From positions 1,240,001 to 1,304,000 of the forward strand of contig NZ_CP017111.1 in the NCBI RefSeq assembly GCF_001723605.1: DNA of 64,000 nt. Direction: 5' to 3'. Position numbers and translations under genes: made by a program. The notes under the pieces are model-generated. The model saw only the letters and a list, made by a program, of their open reading frames with translations, did no database searches and was not told the DNA's origin. Positions 42,267-51,225 of the stretch are shown piece by piece; position 1 is the first letter of the stretch; every line of letters starts with the position of its first letter. The stretch is from Sulfurospirillum halorespirans DSM 13726. Its GTDB lineage: Bacteria; Campylobacterota; Campylobacteria; Campylobacterales; Sulfurospirillaceae.

Positions 42267-43931
42267 TTAAAGTGGTAAATGCAGTTTGATGGAAAAAAGT
42301 GCTCCTTTATCGGTGTTTTCAACGTTGACATAGCCTTGCATGTTGTTTTCGATAATTGCTTTGGTCATATAAAGTCCAATTCCTGTGCCTTGTTTGGCGT
42401 GTTTGGTCGTAAAATAAGGCTCAAAAATACGCTCAATATTTTCAGGTGCGATACCACCGCCATTATCTTCGATGCGGATAATCGTAAACTGCTTTCCTAT
42501 TTTGATATTGATACGAATGGAGGGTTCTAAAACACGTCGCTCGATCAAGACATCTTTTGCATTGGATAATATATTTAAAACGGCATGGGCAAATTCGTTG
42601 GGATAACCTATAATAAGGCTGTCTTTGGCGGCGTAATCGTAGGCAAGCGTGATATTATGGTATTTGAGTGAAGCATTGATGATGGATATGGCATTATTGC
42701 ATGCTTCCATGACACTGAAACTTTCTTTGTTTTTAGAGGGTTGAAAGAAGTTTTGAAAGTCATAAATCGTATTAGACATGTGTTCGGTTACATCGCAGCA
42801 AGTATGGATGAATTTAAAGAGATCTTCTTGGCTTAACGTATCGTAACGCGCGATGGCCTCGACTTCCATCAAAATGGCGTTAATTTCACTAATAGGTTGG
42901 CGCCACTGATGGGCAATATTGCCAAGCATGTTTCCCATAGCGGCAAGTTTAGATTGTTGGACTAAAAGTTTTTCTTGATCGCTTCTTTGCTTGATCTCCT
43001 CTTGTATTTTTTGTTCTAAACTGTCAATCATTTCATTCATCACGTCTTTAAGGGCGTTGAGTTCGTGATAGTTTGAACTTAAACTTAAGCGTTGACCAAA
43101 TTTTCCCTCTTTAAGATTGCTAACGGTTTGTGTCGCTTCTTGAATTAATAATCGGTCTTGGTTGAGCGTCTCTTGTACGCCTGCAACATGTTGGTTGATC
43201 GTTTTTGCCATTTTCCCAAGTTCGTCGTTATGATCAAGTTTAATAAAAACCTGTTCGTCCGTTTTGGCCGGATTTTTCAAATAGGTAAAAAACTGTTGCA
43301 ATCCGTGTTGAACTTTTTCGATTGATTCGACAATTTGTTTGACGATAACCGAGTCAAATAAAAAGCTAATAACGGCAATTAAAAAGAACCCAACAATCAA
43401 GTAATAATGGCTTTGAATCACATTTTTTTCGGCATACGTGAAAGTTGATTGAGAGTCTTCCAAACGTTCTTCCTGCAATTCTTTAAGAGAATTAATCAGA
43501 GTATAAAAAGCGTCTCTTTCTTCTGAAATTGCATTCATAAACGAGCCTTCGTCGAAACTTTGCAGAGCGTAAGAGCGTGTTGTGAGCAAAAGCTCTTTGT
43601 AACGTTTCCATTGTTCGACTATCGGTTCGGGAGCTTGTGCTATCATCGTTTCAAGTTTGTCTAAAATGGGCATAAGTTTTTGATCTGCGCGTTTTTTATA
43701 ATCATCGTTGGGCGACATTACCAGTGTAAGCATCGTTTCGCGTAATATAAAAAGCGGTTCGATGTAGTTGCTTTGCAGGTTTTGAACTTTTTTGAAATCG
43801 GTAAAGACGTGATGAAGGTTCGCAAAGCCTCGCTGATTAATATTCATCGAAAGAAGTGCTAGCGATAAAAGCGACACAAATGCGATAATGCCCAAAATGA
43901 GAAATTTAGTACGGATGCTTAGATTATTCAT
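42267..43931 (-). CDS. Sensor histidine kinase of tor-like system
   Basis: The 554-residue protein has membrane helices near residues 12-32 and 175-198 with a periplasmic helical domain between, then a HAMP region, a coiled coil, an H-box HQWRQPISEINAI near residue 340 and an ATPase domain with NILSNAKDVL, EDNGGGIAPENIERIFEPYFTTK and GTGIGLYMTK. The HQWRQP-type H-box is common in Campylobacterota. It overlaps the binding-protein gene by 8 bp, so it most likely receives its signal from that protein and passes phosphate to the OmpR-type regulator of the same operon. Confidence 0.88.
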   Translation of the reverse strand: MNNLSIRTKFLILGIIAFVSLLSLALLSMNINQRGFANLHHVFTDFKKVQNLQSNYIEPLFILRETMLTLVMSPNDDYKKRADQKLMPILDKLETMIAQAPEPIVEQWKRYKELLLTTRSYALQSFDEGSFMNAISEERDAFYTLINSLKELQEERLEDSQSTFTYAEKNVIQSHYYLIVGFFLIAVISFLFDSVIVKQIVESIEKVQHGLQQFFTYLKNPAKTDEQVFIKLDHNDELGKMAKTINQHVAGVQETLNQDRLLIQEATQTVSNLKEGKFGQRLSLSSNYHELNALKDVMNEMIDSLEQKIQEEIKQRSDQEKLLVQQSKLAAMGNMLGNIAHQWRQPISEINAILMEVEAIARYDTLSQEDLFKFIHTCCDVTEHMSNTIYDFQNFFQPSKNKESFSVMEACNNAISIINASLKYHNITLAYDYAAKDSLIIGYPNEFAHAVLNILSNAKDVLIERRVLEPSIRINIKIGKQFTIIRIEDNGGGIAPENIERIFEPYFTTKHAKQGTGIGLYMTKAIIENNMQGYVNVENTDKGALFSIKLHLPL

Positions 43932-45564
43932 TTGGTAAGACCTTTGTCGGTAAACGGTAACGTAAGCGTTCTTGAGGCAGAGGTTCTGAACGAATCGACC
44001 AATGATAGGGTGTGAGTTTCGCTTCCCAAAGGCGCATAATCGCCACGCTTGAGGGCGTAAAATCCACTTCTTTATTGATACCTATAACCATATTGGGAGA
44101 AGGAATACTTAACATGTAAGCTTTTTCATACACATGTTGCAAAATTTTATCCATTAAAGGTAAAAAACGAGGATCGCTGTTTTCGAGCGTAAAAAGTGTT
44201 TGCATGTAAGTATCAAGTGTGTCGTCTTTGTCTATTGAGCACCATTGGTTCGGTGTATAAAGAGTAAACAGACTTGACCAAGGATGTCCATACCAATCTT
44301 CATTTCCCCATAATAACAAATCCCAATCGTATTGGTGTTCGCGATTAGTTAAGAGTTGCCTAAAAACGTATTTTTCGTCACTCGTAACATCGTAGCTTAA
44401 AGTGACACCGAAGCGTTTAAGCTGATACTCGATCCCTTTACAGATTGATAAAAAGCGATCTTGCGTTACGACTTTGAGATGGACACCGTTTAAAATGTTC
44501 GTGATCTCCTCGTCACTCATTCGAGTGGGTGGATGCTGGATATACGCTTGAGAAAGCGCTTTAGCGGCATACATATTTGCCGAAATTGGAAAGGGTGAAA
44601 GAACACCTTCTCCTTTATACGAAAATTTGACGAGATTTTCTTGATTTAAGGCTTCGTTGAGAGCTTGACGTATGCGAAGATCGTGCAAGGGCGTTTTGGG
44701 GTTCATGAGGTTCATATGAAAACTGAGCGTCGTTGTTGAGGGACGTGTGTAAAGTTTTGCATATTTTGAATTAACGATTTCAGTTTTTTTATTCAGTGGG
44801 ATAAAGGCAATATCAATTTTGCCTTCGTTATTGCTCAATGCATCGATAACACTATCAATAGGCATACGTGTGTGAATCGTTAACGTTTGAATATACGGTT
44901 GGGATTTTTCAAAATAGTAAGGATTGGCTTTTAAAACGACGGTATCGCTTTGGGACAAGCCGGTTGCATGGCCTTGTGTTAAAATATAAGGGCCCGCTCC
45001 AAAAGGTCCGACGATCGCTGTATTTTCGGCGGTGATGCTTTTTGACCATTGATGGTGAGTGTAATACTCTTTGGTATAAAAATTGATGCGTGCTAAATCG
45101 TGAAAGAGCATGCCGTAGGGCGCATTCAGATGGATACGAATGCTGTATTCGTCTAACTTTTCAACGGATTTGAGTTTACGGTGAATATCGGTATAGGTAA
45201 ATGCACCCTGTAAAAAATGTTGAAAATTCTCAACGACAGCATCGGCATTTAAGGGTGTACCGTCTTGAAATTTAACGTCGTTACGTAGCCAAAAATCATA
45301 GGTAAGCTCATCTCGTTTTTCATGTTTATAGGCAATAAAATACTCCCAACCACGCTTGGAATCATCCAGTCTAACCAGCGTTCCGTTGATTAAACGCATA
45401 ATATACGCGTAAGGTAACGAGGGAATATAGACATGTAAATGTGAATTTGGATCGCGATACGTAAGGCTCGTCTTTGCTGCATCGTCCATTTCGTATGGTT
45501 CGGCGGTGTGCATGTAAGAAGGTATCAGTCCTAAAGCAAAGCACAAAAGGCTTTTGACGAACAT
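43924..45564 (-). CDS. Periplasmic substrate-binding protein (SBP_bac_5 type), probable sensor
   Basis: The 546-residue protein has a signal peptide (FVKSLLCFALGLIPSYMHTAE) and the family-5 binding protein layout: YDFWLRNDVKFQDGTPLNADAVVENFQHF, FGAGPYILT, HDLRIRQALNEALNQENLV, WDLLLWGNEDWYGHPWSSLF. No permease or ATPase gene is near. It sits between a response regulator and a histidine kinase, so it likely acts as a ligand sensor, replacing TorT of the enterobacterial TorTSR system. ATG 45564 lies 1 nt past the regulator stop. Confidence 0.82.
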   Translation of the reverse strand: MFVKSLLCFALGLIPSYMHTAEPYEMDDAAKTSLTYRDPNSHLHVYIPSLPYAYIMRLINGTLVRLDDSKRGWEYFIAYKHEKRDELTYDFWLRNDVKFQDGTPLNADAVVENFQHFLQGAFTYTDIHRKLKSVEKLDEYSIRIHLNAPYGMLFHDLARINFYTKEYYTHHQWSKSITAENTAIVGPFGAGPYILTQGHATGLSQSDTVVLKANPYYFEKSQPYIQTLTIHTRMPIDSVIDALSNNEGKIDIAFIPLNKKTEIVNSKYAKLYTRPSTTTLSFHMNLMNPKTPLHDLRIRQALNEALNQENLVKFSYKGEGVLSPFPISANMYAAKALSQAYIQHPPTRMSDEEITNILNGVHLKVVTQDRFLSICKGIEYQLKRFGVTLSYDVTSDEKYVFRQLLTNREHQYDWDLLLWGNEDWYGHPWSSLFTLYTPNQWCSIDKDDTLDTYMQTLFTLENSDPRFLPLMDKILQHVYEKAYMLSIPSPNMVIGINKEVDFTPSSVAIMRLWEAKLTPYHWSIRSEPLPQERLRYRLPTKVLPNE

Positions 45565-45565
45565 G

Positions 45566-46240
45566 CTATTCAAGCTTGTATCCAATCCCCGAGAGGTTGG
45601 CAATAATGTCTTTGGGGAGCTTGTTTCGCAGGTTTCTCACAATCGAACGAATTGCATCGTCAGTCATAACCGCATTGCCCCAAACGTAGCTTTGAAATTC
45701 TTCATAGGTCACAATACGGTGTTTATTATGAAATAAAAGTTCCAAAAATGAAATCTCTTTTTTGGTGAGTGTAATACTTTTTGATTGATACGTCAAAATT
45801 TTCTGATTCCAATCGTAGTAATACCCTTGAGGTAAATCGTGGCAATCGCTACATTTGTCTAATTTCGCACAACATTCTTGTAAAATCGCTAGCATCTTTT
45901 CAAAGCGTATTGGTTTAATAACGTAATGTTCGATGTGCATATTAATCAATGGTAGTAGATACTCTTGGCTCGTATATGCCGTTAAAACAACAATGCAGGA
46001 GTCAATCTCTTTTTTGCGAATCGTCGTAATTAACTCCACACCGTTCATGATTGGCATTTCAAGATCGGTCATAATAATATCGGGAGAAAACGTTTTGAGT
46101 ATTTCTAATGCCTCTTGTCCATTAGAGGCTTCTTTGATCTCATGGACAATATAGCCTAGAGCGTTGGCGATATGCTTCCGTATGTTCTCTTCATCTTCAA
46201 CAAATAGAATATTTAAATGTCTCAGCGGATTTTGTATCAT
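45566..46240 (-). CDS. OmpR-family response regulator of tor-like system
   Basis: The 224-residue protein has a receiver domain (phosphoryl Asp near residue 59 in IIMTDLEMP, Lys in VIKPIRF) and a winged-helix domain (LTKKEISFLELLFHNKHRIVTYEEF, AIRSIVRNLRNKLP, GIGYKLE). Unusually, the linker holds four cysteines (QECCAKLDKCSDCHD, residues about 122-134) that could bind a metal or respond to redox. It is first in a three-gene operon with the binding protein and kinase. Confidence 0.88.
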   Translation of the reverse strand: MIQNPLRHLNILFVEDEENIRKHIANALGYIVHEIKEASNGQEALEILKTFSPDIIMTDLEMPIMNGVELITTIRKKEIDSCIVVLTAYTSQEYLLPLINMHIEHYVIKPIRFEKMLAILQECCAKLDKCSDCHDLPQGYYYDWNQKILTYQSKSITLTKKEISFLELLFHNKHRIVTYEEFQSYVWGNAVMTDDAIRSIVRNLRNKLPKDIIANLSGIGYKLE

Positions 46241-46265
46241 TAAAAACCTTTATTCTAAGAATGAG

Positions 46266-46336
46266 ATTATATACCATTCAACATATAAGTGTTCTAGCGT
46301 TTCCAATATGACAAAAAAAAATGGCGAAAAAATGGC
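46266..46336 (-). promoter_or_regulatory. Promoter and direct-repeat operator of tor-like regulatory operon
   Basis: A -10 TATAAT lies at 46271-46266 (minus strand). Further upstream ATGGC appears at 46321 and 46332 on the plus strand, each in an A-tract, 11 bp apart. This double repeat matches the one before the cytochrome c-torA genes, so the regulator may control both. Confidence 0.6.
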
Positions 46337-46462
46337 AAAAGCGAATAAAACAGGGTTAAGAGCGGTGTAAGGACGCTTTGGTAACGCAAAAGTAAAAGAG
46401 GAAAAATCTTTGAATGCTTTCTCGTTGTATTATGGATAATGGCATATAATGGGCAATATAAT

Positions 46463-46530
46463 GGGGACAGGCTACTTTATTTAAATTAAGCAATAAATCT
46501 TTGGCAAAGAGTTAAAATTCAGCCCTGACC
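46463..46530. repeat. REP-like element, degenerate, without central palindrome
   Basis: GGGGACAGGCTACTTT (46463-46478) is followed by AAATTAAGCAATAAATC and CTTTGGCAAAG where other copies have CTTTACATGTAAAG. The right arm is absent; AGCCCTGACCCCT follows. The rest of 46241-46612 holds the tor promoter and no gene. Confidence 0.7.
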
Positions 46531-46612
46531 CCTAAAGTTATAGATTTAGTAAGAAACAGACTGTTTCATAATATAATGTTCATTTTAACATCATCCTATC
46601 TTCGGAGAAAAT

Positions 46613-47020
46613 ATGAAGAATTTAATTGTCCGTCTTAATCCATCGACATTACCGAATGCTGGCGAAATGGGATACTCACAAATATCAATAGTTGAGCCAG
46701 GGCGTATGGCTTATATATCTGGTCAAGTTGCGTGGCGGCCAGATGGTCAGACTGTACCTAAAGGGTTAGCAGAACAAATGAGTATTGTCTCGCTCAACGC
46801 GAAGGCTGCATTAGATGCTGTTGGCGCTACGCCGCATGATGTTGTGATTGCACGTATTTATGTGGTCAACCTTACGCCCGAACGATTGGAAGAACTCATG
46901 CCATCGTTTCTAGCAACTTTTGAAGGGGCTCAACCTTGTGTTACTGGAGTTGGTGTCGCGACGCTGGCAGCGCCAGACCTTCAAGTTGAAATGGAGCTAG
47001 TTGTCAGGCTACCTAATTAA
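46613..47020 (+). CDS. RidA (YjgF/UK114) family protein
   Basis: The 135-residue protein has the RidA fold: YISGQVAWRPDGQTVPKGLAEQMSIVSLNAKAALDAVGATPHDVV and the ending VGVATLAAPDLQVEMELVV. The conserved Arg that binds the imine carboxylate in true RidA is not obvious (VEMEL replaces the VEIEAIA end), so it may be a YjgF paralogue. Codon use looks more GC-rich than its AT-rich surroundings, hinting at transfer. It is flanked by REP-like and repeated sequences. Confidence 0.82.
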   Translation: MKNLIVRLNPSTLPNAGEMGYSQISIVEPGRMAYISGQVAWRPDGQTVPKGLAEQMSIVSLNAKAALDAVGATPHDVVIARIYVVNLTPERLEELMPSFLATFEGAQPCVTGVGVATLAAPDLQVEMELVVRLPN

Positions 47021-47176
47021 CTATTGGATTCTGGTCTTGAATTTTAGATGTCGGGGCTAAACTTTCAACTTTTTGTCAATTTATGAGACTAAAGGTCTTG
47101 AGAATAAAGACGAAAATGGGGCTTGTCCTCTTTTCTCTCTTTAGTCTTAATGGTTTTATTGAAGTAAAAAAAGAAG

Positions 47177-47653
47177 CTACTTAAAATTCAATAGGTAGAC
47201 TAGCCTCTCTCCTCTATCTGTAGAAATTGTTGTTTCGTATTTGAGCCCAAGTTTTTCTATACATTTTATAGATGCAAAGTTTTCATGATAAACTGTTGCA
47301 ATAGCTCTGTTTTTTAACAAAGAATTTTTGATTGATTCTATTTGGGCTTTACCAATTTCACTTGCATATCCTAGTCCCCAAAATTTTTTTGCCAAGATAA
47401 AACCGAATTCATAGTCATCTTCTTGCAAATAAGAACAAGGCAGAACACCTGCTAAACCTATTATTTCTTTTGTAGTATTGTTTTCTAAAACTTTTAAGCC
47501 TATCTGCTTTACATACTCATATATGTTTTGCTCTGAAATAGTATCTTTTCCAAAAGTATATTTGATAACATCTTTATCACTAAAAATCAGTTCATATAAG
47601 GTTTTGCTATCTTCTTGGTTTAATGCTCTTAGTCTTAATCTTTCTGTTCTCAT
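47177..47653 (-). CDS. GNAT acetyltransferase, RimJ/RimL-like
   Basis: The 158-residue protein starts MRTERLRLRALNQEDSKTLYELI and has FGFILAKKFWGLGYASEIGKAQIESI and HENFASIKCIEKLGLKYE, the pattern of ribosomal-protein-type acetyltransferases (Acetyltransf_3). ATG 47653 is preferred to a TTG at 47680. AT-rich codon use marks it as an accessory gene. The 47021-47176 gap before it holds a repeat seen also at 36203-36228. Confidence 0.78.
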   Translation of the reverse strand: MRTERLRLRALNQEDSKTLYELIFSDKDVIKYTFGKDTISEQNIYEYVKQIGLKVLENNTTKEIIGLAGVLPCSYLQEDDYEFGFILAKKFWGLGYASEIGKAQIESIKNSLLKNRAIATVYHENFASIKCIEKLGLKYETTISTDRGERLVYLLNFK

Positions 47654-47701
47654 GTAGCTTCTTTGTATATTTTTTGACAAGGTATTTTATAAAAAAATAT
47701 C

Positions 47702-48166
47702 TTAACCTCTGAGCATAACCCCTAAAAAAATGGCGACAACTCCCAAGACAATATTGATAGGCAGTAAAATTGTAGGGAGCAGTTGCATTTTTGCTTTGGC
47801 ACCTGCCAAATCACCACGGTTAAAGAGTGTTTGTGCTTGCTTGCGTTGGATGTACATATACATATAATTAAGACTCATAACAGTCCAAATCGCTTCTTTA
47901 AGATAAATAAATCCACCTGCATAGCCAGCTCCTTGGATGATGAGAAGGGCGCAGAGGATGCTCATGACAATAAAAGGCATCACAAGATTGAACAGTCTTC
48001 CGACGATGCGCAAGTTAGTTCCAAGCCTTATTTTGGGTTCGTCAATTGTCTGGATCACAGGGTGTACAGCAAATTTAATCGCAATCATCCCTCCTACCCA
48101 CACAACCGCCGAAAGAATGTGTAAAAAGATAATGATCGTTTTATAGTCTTCAAAAAATGTTTGCAT
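47702..48166 (-). CDS. Four-helix membrane protein, CopD-like
   Basis: The 154-residue protein has four helices: IIIFLHILSAVVWVGGMIAIKFAV, LFNLVMPFIVMSILCALLIIQGAG, EAIWTVMSLNYMYMYI and LLPTILLPINIVLGVVAIFLGVM. The first resembles the HILSAVVWVGG helix of CopD/DUF2269-type proteins, whose His may bind copper or heme. Function not established. It is divergent from nifH. Confidence 0.65.
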   Translation of the reverse strand: MQTFFEDYKTIIIFLHILSAVVWVGGMIAIKFAVHPVIQTIDEPKIRLGTNLRIVGRLFNLVMPFIVMSILCALLIIQGAGYAGGFIYLKEAIWTVMSLNYMYMYIQRKQAQTLFNRGDLAGAKAKMQLLPTILLPINIVLGVVAIFLGVMLRG

Positions 48167-48241
48167 ACTCTCTCCTTTCCATATTATAGCAATGGATTAT
48201 ACCCTCCTACCCACCTTTGAATATTGACATTTTACATGTAG

Positions 48242-49255
<1,014 letters not shown>

Positions 49256-49271
49256 TTAAACCGAAAATATC

Positions 49272-49340
49272 TGCCAACATCGTTGGCAAGCTTTAGCGCC
49301 CCAGTGGCAAACGTAGTCAAAAGAGCTTTGCCCTTTTGAC
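49272..49340 (+). terminator. Two hairpins between nifH and downstream genes
   Basis: TGCCAAC/GTTGGCA (49272-49288) and GTCAAAAG/CTTTTGAC (49316-49340) lie in the 115-bp gap. They may protect nifH mRNA or attenuate read-through, giving more NifH than NifDK. Confidence 0.5.
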
Positions 49341-49370
49341 GTTATAAAAAAATAAAAAGAGGAGCACACC

Positions 49371-49730
49371 ATGTTTATTTGCGGATACCACTTCCCAGCA
49401 TCTTTGGGAAATAAAATTAGTCATGAGCAAGTCGTAGAGAGAATCACAGCAGAAGTTGGCGATCTTTCAGATGTCAGTTACGCAGTCCTTACAAGTGAAA
49501 ACCGTGATGGTATCAAACAAGAAGACCTTAGAGTTGAAAAAGGATCATTCCTTTTCGCAGCATTGGCTGATTACTATAAAAAATCAGACATTGAAGGCGA
49601 ATACAAAATGATTTTTTACACCAACAAGTATCAAATGAGTGAAGTTTCAAAAGCCGTCGATGGTGGCGCAACAGCAGCCGTTTGCAGAAAACTCGACGAT
49701 ATGCTTCTCTACAGGGTCAAAGTCGCTTAA
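49371..49730 (+). CDS. Unrecognised protein encoded between nifH and nifD
   Basis: The 119-residue protein is not recognised. It begins MFICGYHFPASLGNKISHEQVVERI, has a SYAVLTSENRDGIKQEDLRVEKG middle and ends AVCRKLDDMLLYRVKVA. It is not a PII/NifI protein: the T-loop and PII signatures are absent. NifI genes take the same place between nifH and nifD in other diazotrophs, so a regulatory or accessory role for nitrogenase is a reasonable guess. AGAGGAG precedes the ATG; nifD follows after 30 bp. Confidence 0.6.
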   Translation: MFICGYHFPASLGNKISHEQVVERITAEVGDLSDVSYAVLTSENRDGIKQEDLRVEKGSFLFAALADYYKKSDIEGEYKMIFYTNKYQMSEVSKAVDGGATAAVCRKLDDMLLYRVKVA

Positions 49731-49760
49731 GCGTACTTTTTAAATATAAAGGAAAAGAGC

Positions 49761-51215
49761 ATGACAACAGAAACACTACTAAGCCAACAAGAAGCCGCGA
49801 TCGCGGAAGTACTTGCTGCTTACCCTGAAAAGGCGAAAAAAAGTAGAGAAAAACACCTTGGCGTTGATATGCCTGAAGGTGTCAAAGGTGCTTGTGATGC
49901 AACCAAGAGCAACAAACAGACCGTTCCAGGTGTCATGAGCCAAAGAGGTTGTGCTTATGCTGGAAGTAAGGGTGTTGTTTGGGGTCCTGTGAAAGATATG
50001 ATTCATATCTCTCACGGACCGGTTGGTTGTGGTCAATATAGCCGTGCTGGTAGAAGAAACTATTACATCGGAACAACAGGTGTTGATACCTATGTAACTA
50101 TGAACTTCACAACAGATTACAATGAAAAAGACATCGTTTTCGGTGGCGATAAAAAGCTTAAAGCTGCACTGGCTGAAATTGACGCGCTTTTTCCACTTAA
50201 CAACGGTATCTCAATTCAGAGTGAATGCCCAATCGGGTTGATTGGTGATGATATCCAAGCGGTAGCTAAAGGCTACAAAAAAGAGTCTGGCAAGCCTACC
50301 GTTGCGGTTTCTTGCGAAGGTTTCCGTGGTGTTTCACAAAGTCTCGGTCACCATATCGCGAACGATATGATTCGTGATGAGGTTTTACCTGATAATTCGT
50401 ATAAAAAAGATTTTGAATCAACTCCGTATGATGTTGCAATTATCGGCGACTATAACATCGGTGGTGATGCGTGGAGTTCAAGAATTTTACTTGAAGAGAT
50501 GGGTCTTCGTGTTATCGCTCAATGGAGTGGTGATGCAACCTATAAAGAGTTAACAATCGCTCCAAAAGCGAAAATCAACCTTCTACACTGCTACCGAAGT
50601 ATGAACTACGTTGTTCGTCACATGGAGCAAGAATTTGGTGTGCCTTGGATGGAATATAACTTCTTTGGTCCAAGCAAAACAACAGAGAGCTTACGCAAAA
50701 TTGCGGCGTTCTTTGATGAGAGCATTCAAGCTAAAACCGAAGCGGTTATCGCTAAATACACTGCAATGACAGACGCTGTTGTTGCTAAATACCGCCCGAA
50801 ATTAGAAGGCAAAACCGTAATGCTTTACGTCGGTGGCTTACGCCCTCGTCACGTTATCGGTGCTTACGAAGATTTGGGAATGAAAATTATTGGAACGGGT
50901 TATGAGTTCGGACATGGTGATGACTACAAACGTACCAAAGATGAGCTTAATAGCACAACCTTGATCTATGACGATACCAACGAGTACGAATTAGAGCAAT
51001 TTGTCAAAAGACTTAAACCGGATTTAGTAGCGAGCGGTGTTAAAGAGAAGTACGTTTTCCAAAAAATGGGATTACCATTTAGACAAATGCACTCTTGGGA
51101 TTATAGTGGTCCGTATCATGGATACGATGCCTTTGCAATTTTTGCAAAAGACATGGATTTGGCGTTGAACTCCCCAGTATGGGCTCACACCAAAGCACCA
51201 TGGGAATCTAAATAA
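49761..51215 (+). CDS. nifD: Nitrogenase MoFe protein alpha chain
   Basis: The 484-residue protein keeps all NifD ligands. P-cluster cysteines are in [18 protein letters not shown] and [11 protein letters not shown]. The FeMo-cofactor cysteine is in HCYRSMNY near residue 275, and the cofactor histidine is in [17 protein letters not shown] near residue 440. The presence of nifQ-like and NifX-associated genes supports a Mo enzyme. It is spaced 10 bp from nifK. Confidence 0.98.
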   Translation: MTTETLLSQQEAAIAEVLAAYPEKAKKSREKHLGVDMPEGVKGACDATKSNKQTVPGVMSQRGCAYAGSKGVVWGPVKDMIHISHGPVGCGQYSRAGRRNYYIGTTGVDTYVTMNFTTDYNEKDIVFGGDKKLKAALAEIDALFPLNNGISIQSECPIGLIGDDIQAVAKGYKKESGKPTVAVSCEGFRGVSQSLGHHIANDMIRDEVLPDNSYKKDFESTPYDVAIIGDYNIGGDAWSSRILLEEMGLRVIAQWSGDATYKELTIAPKAKINLLHCYRSMNYVVRHMEQEFGVPWMEYNFFGPSKTTESLRKIAAFFDESIQAKTEAVIAKYTAMTDAVVAKYRPKLEGKTVMLYVGGLRPRHVIGAYEDLGMKIIGTGYEFGHGDDYKRTKDELNSTTLIYDDTNEYELEQFVKRLKPDLVASGVKEKYVFQKMGLPFRQMHSWDYSGPYHGYDAFAIFAKDMDLALNSPVWAHTKAPWESK

Positions 51216-51225
51216 GGAGAGCACA

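Noticed and set aside
43924-45564. ABC peptide importer operon
   Set aside because: Only the binding protein is present. No permease or ATPase gene is adjacent, and the gene is embedded in a two-component operon.
49371-49730. NifI (PII-like) regulator
   Set aside because: The place fits, but the sequence lacks the PII start, T-loop and C-terminal signatures.
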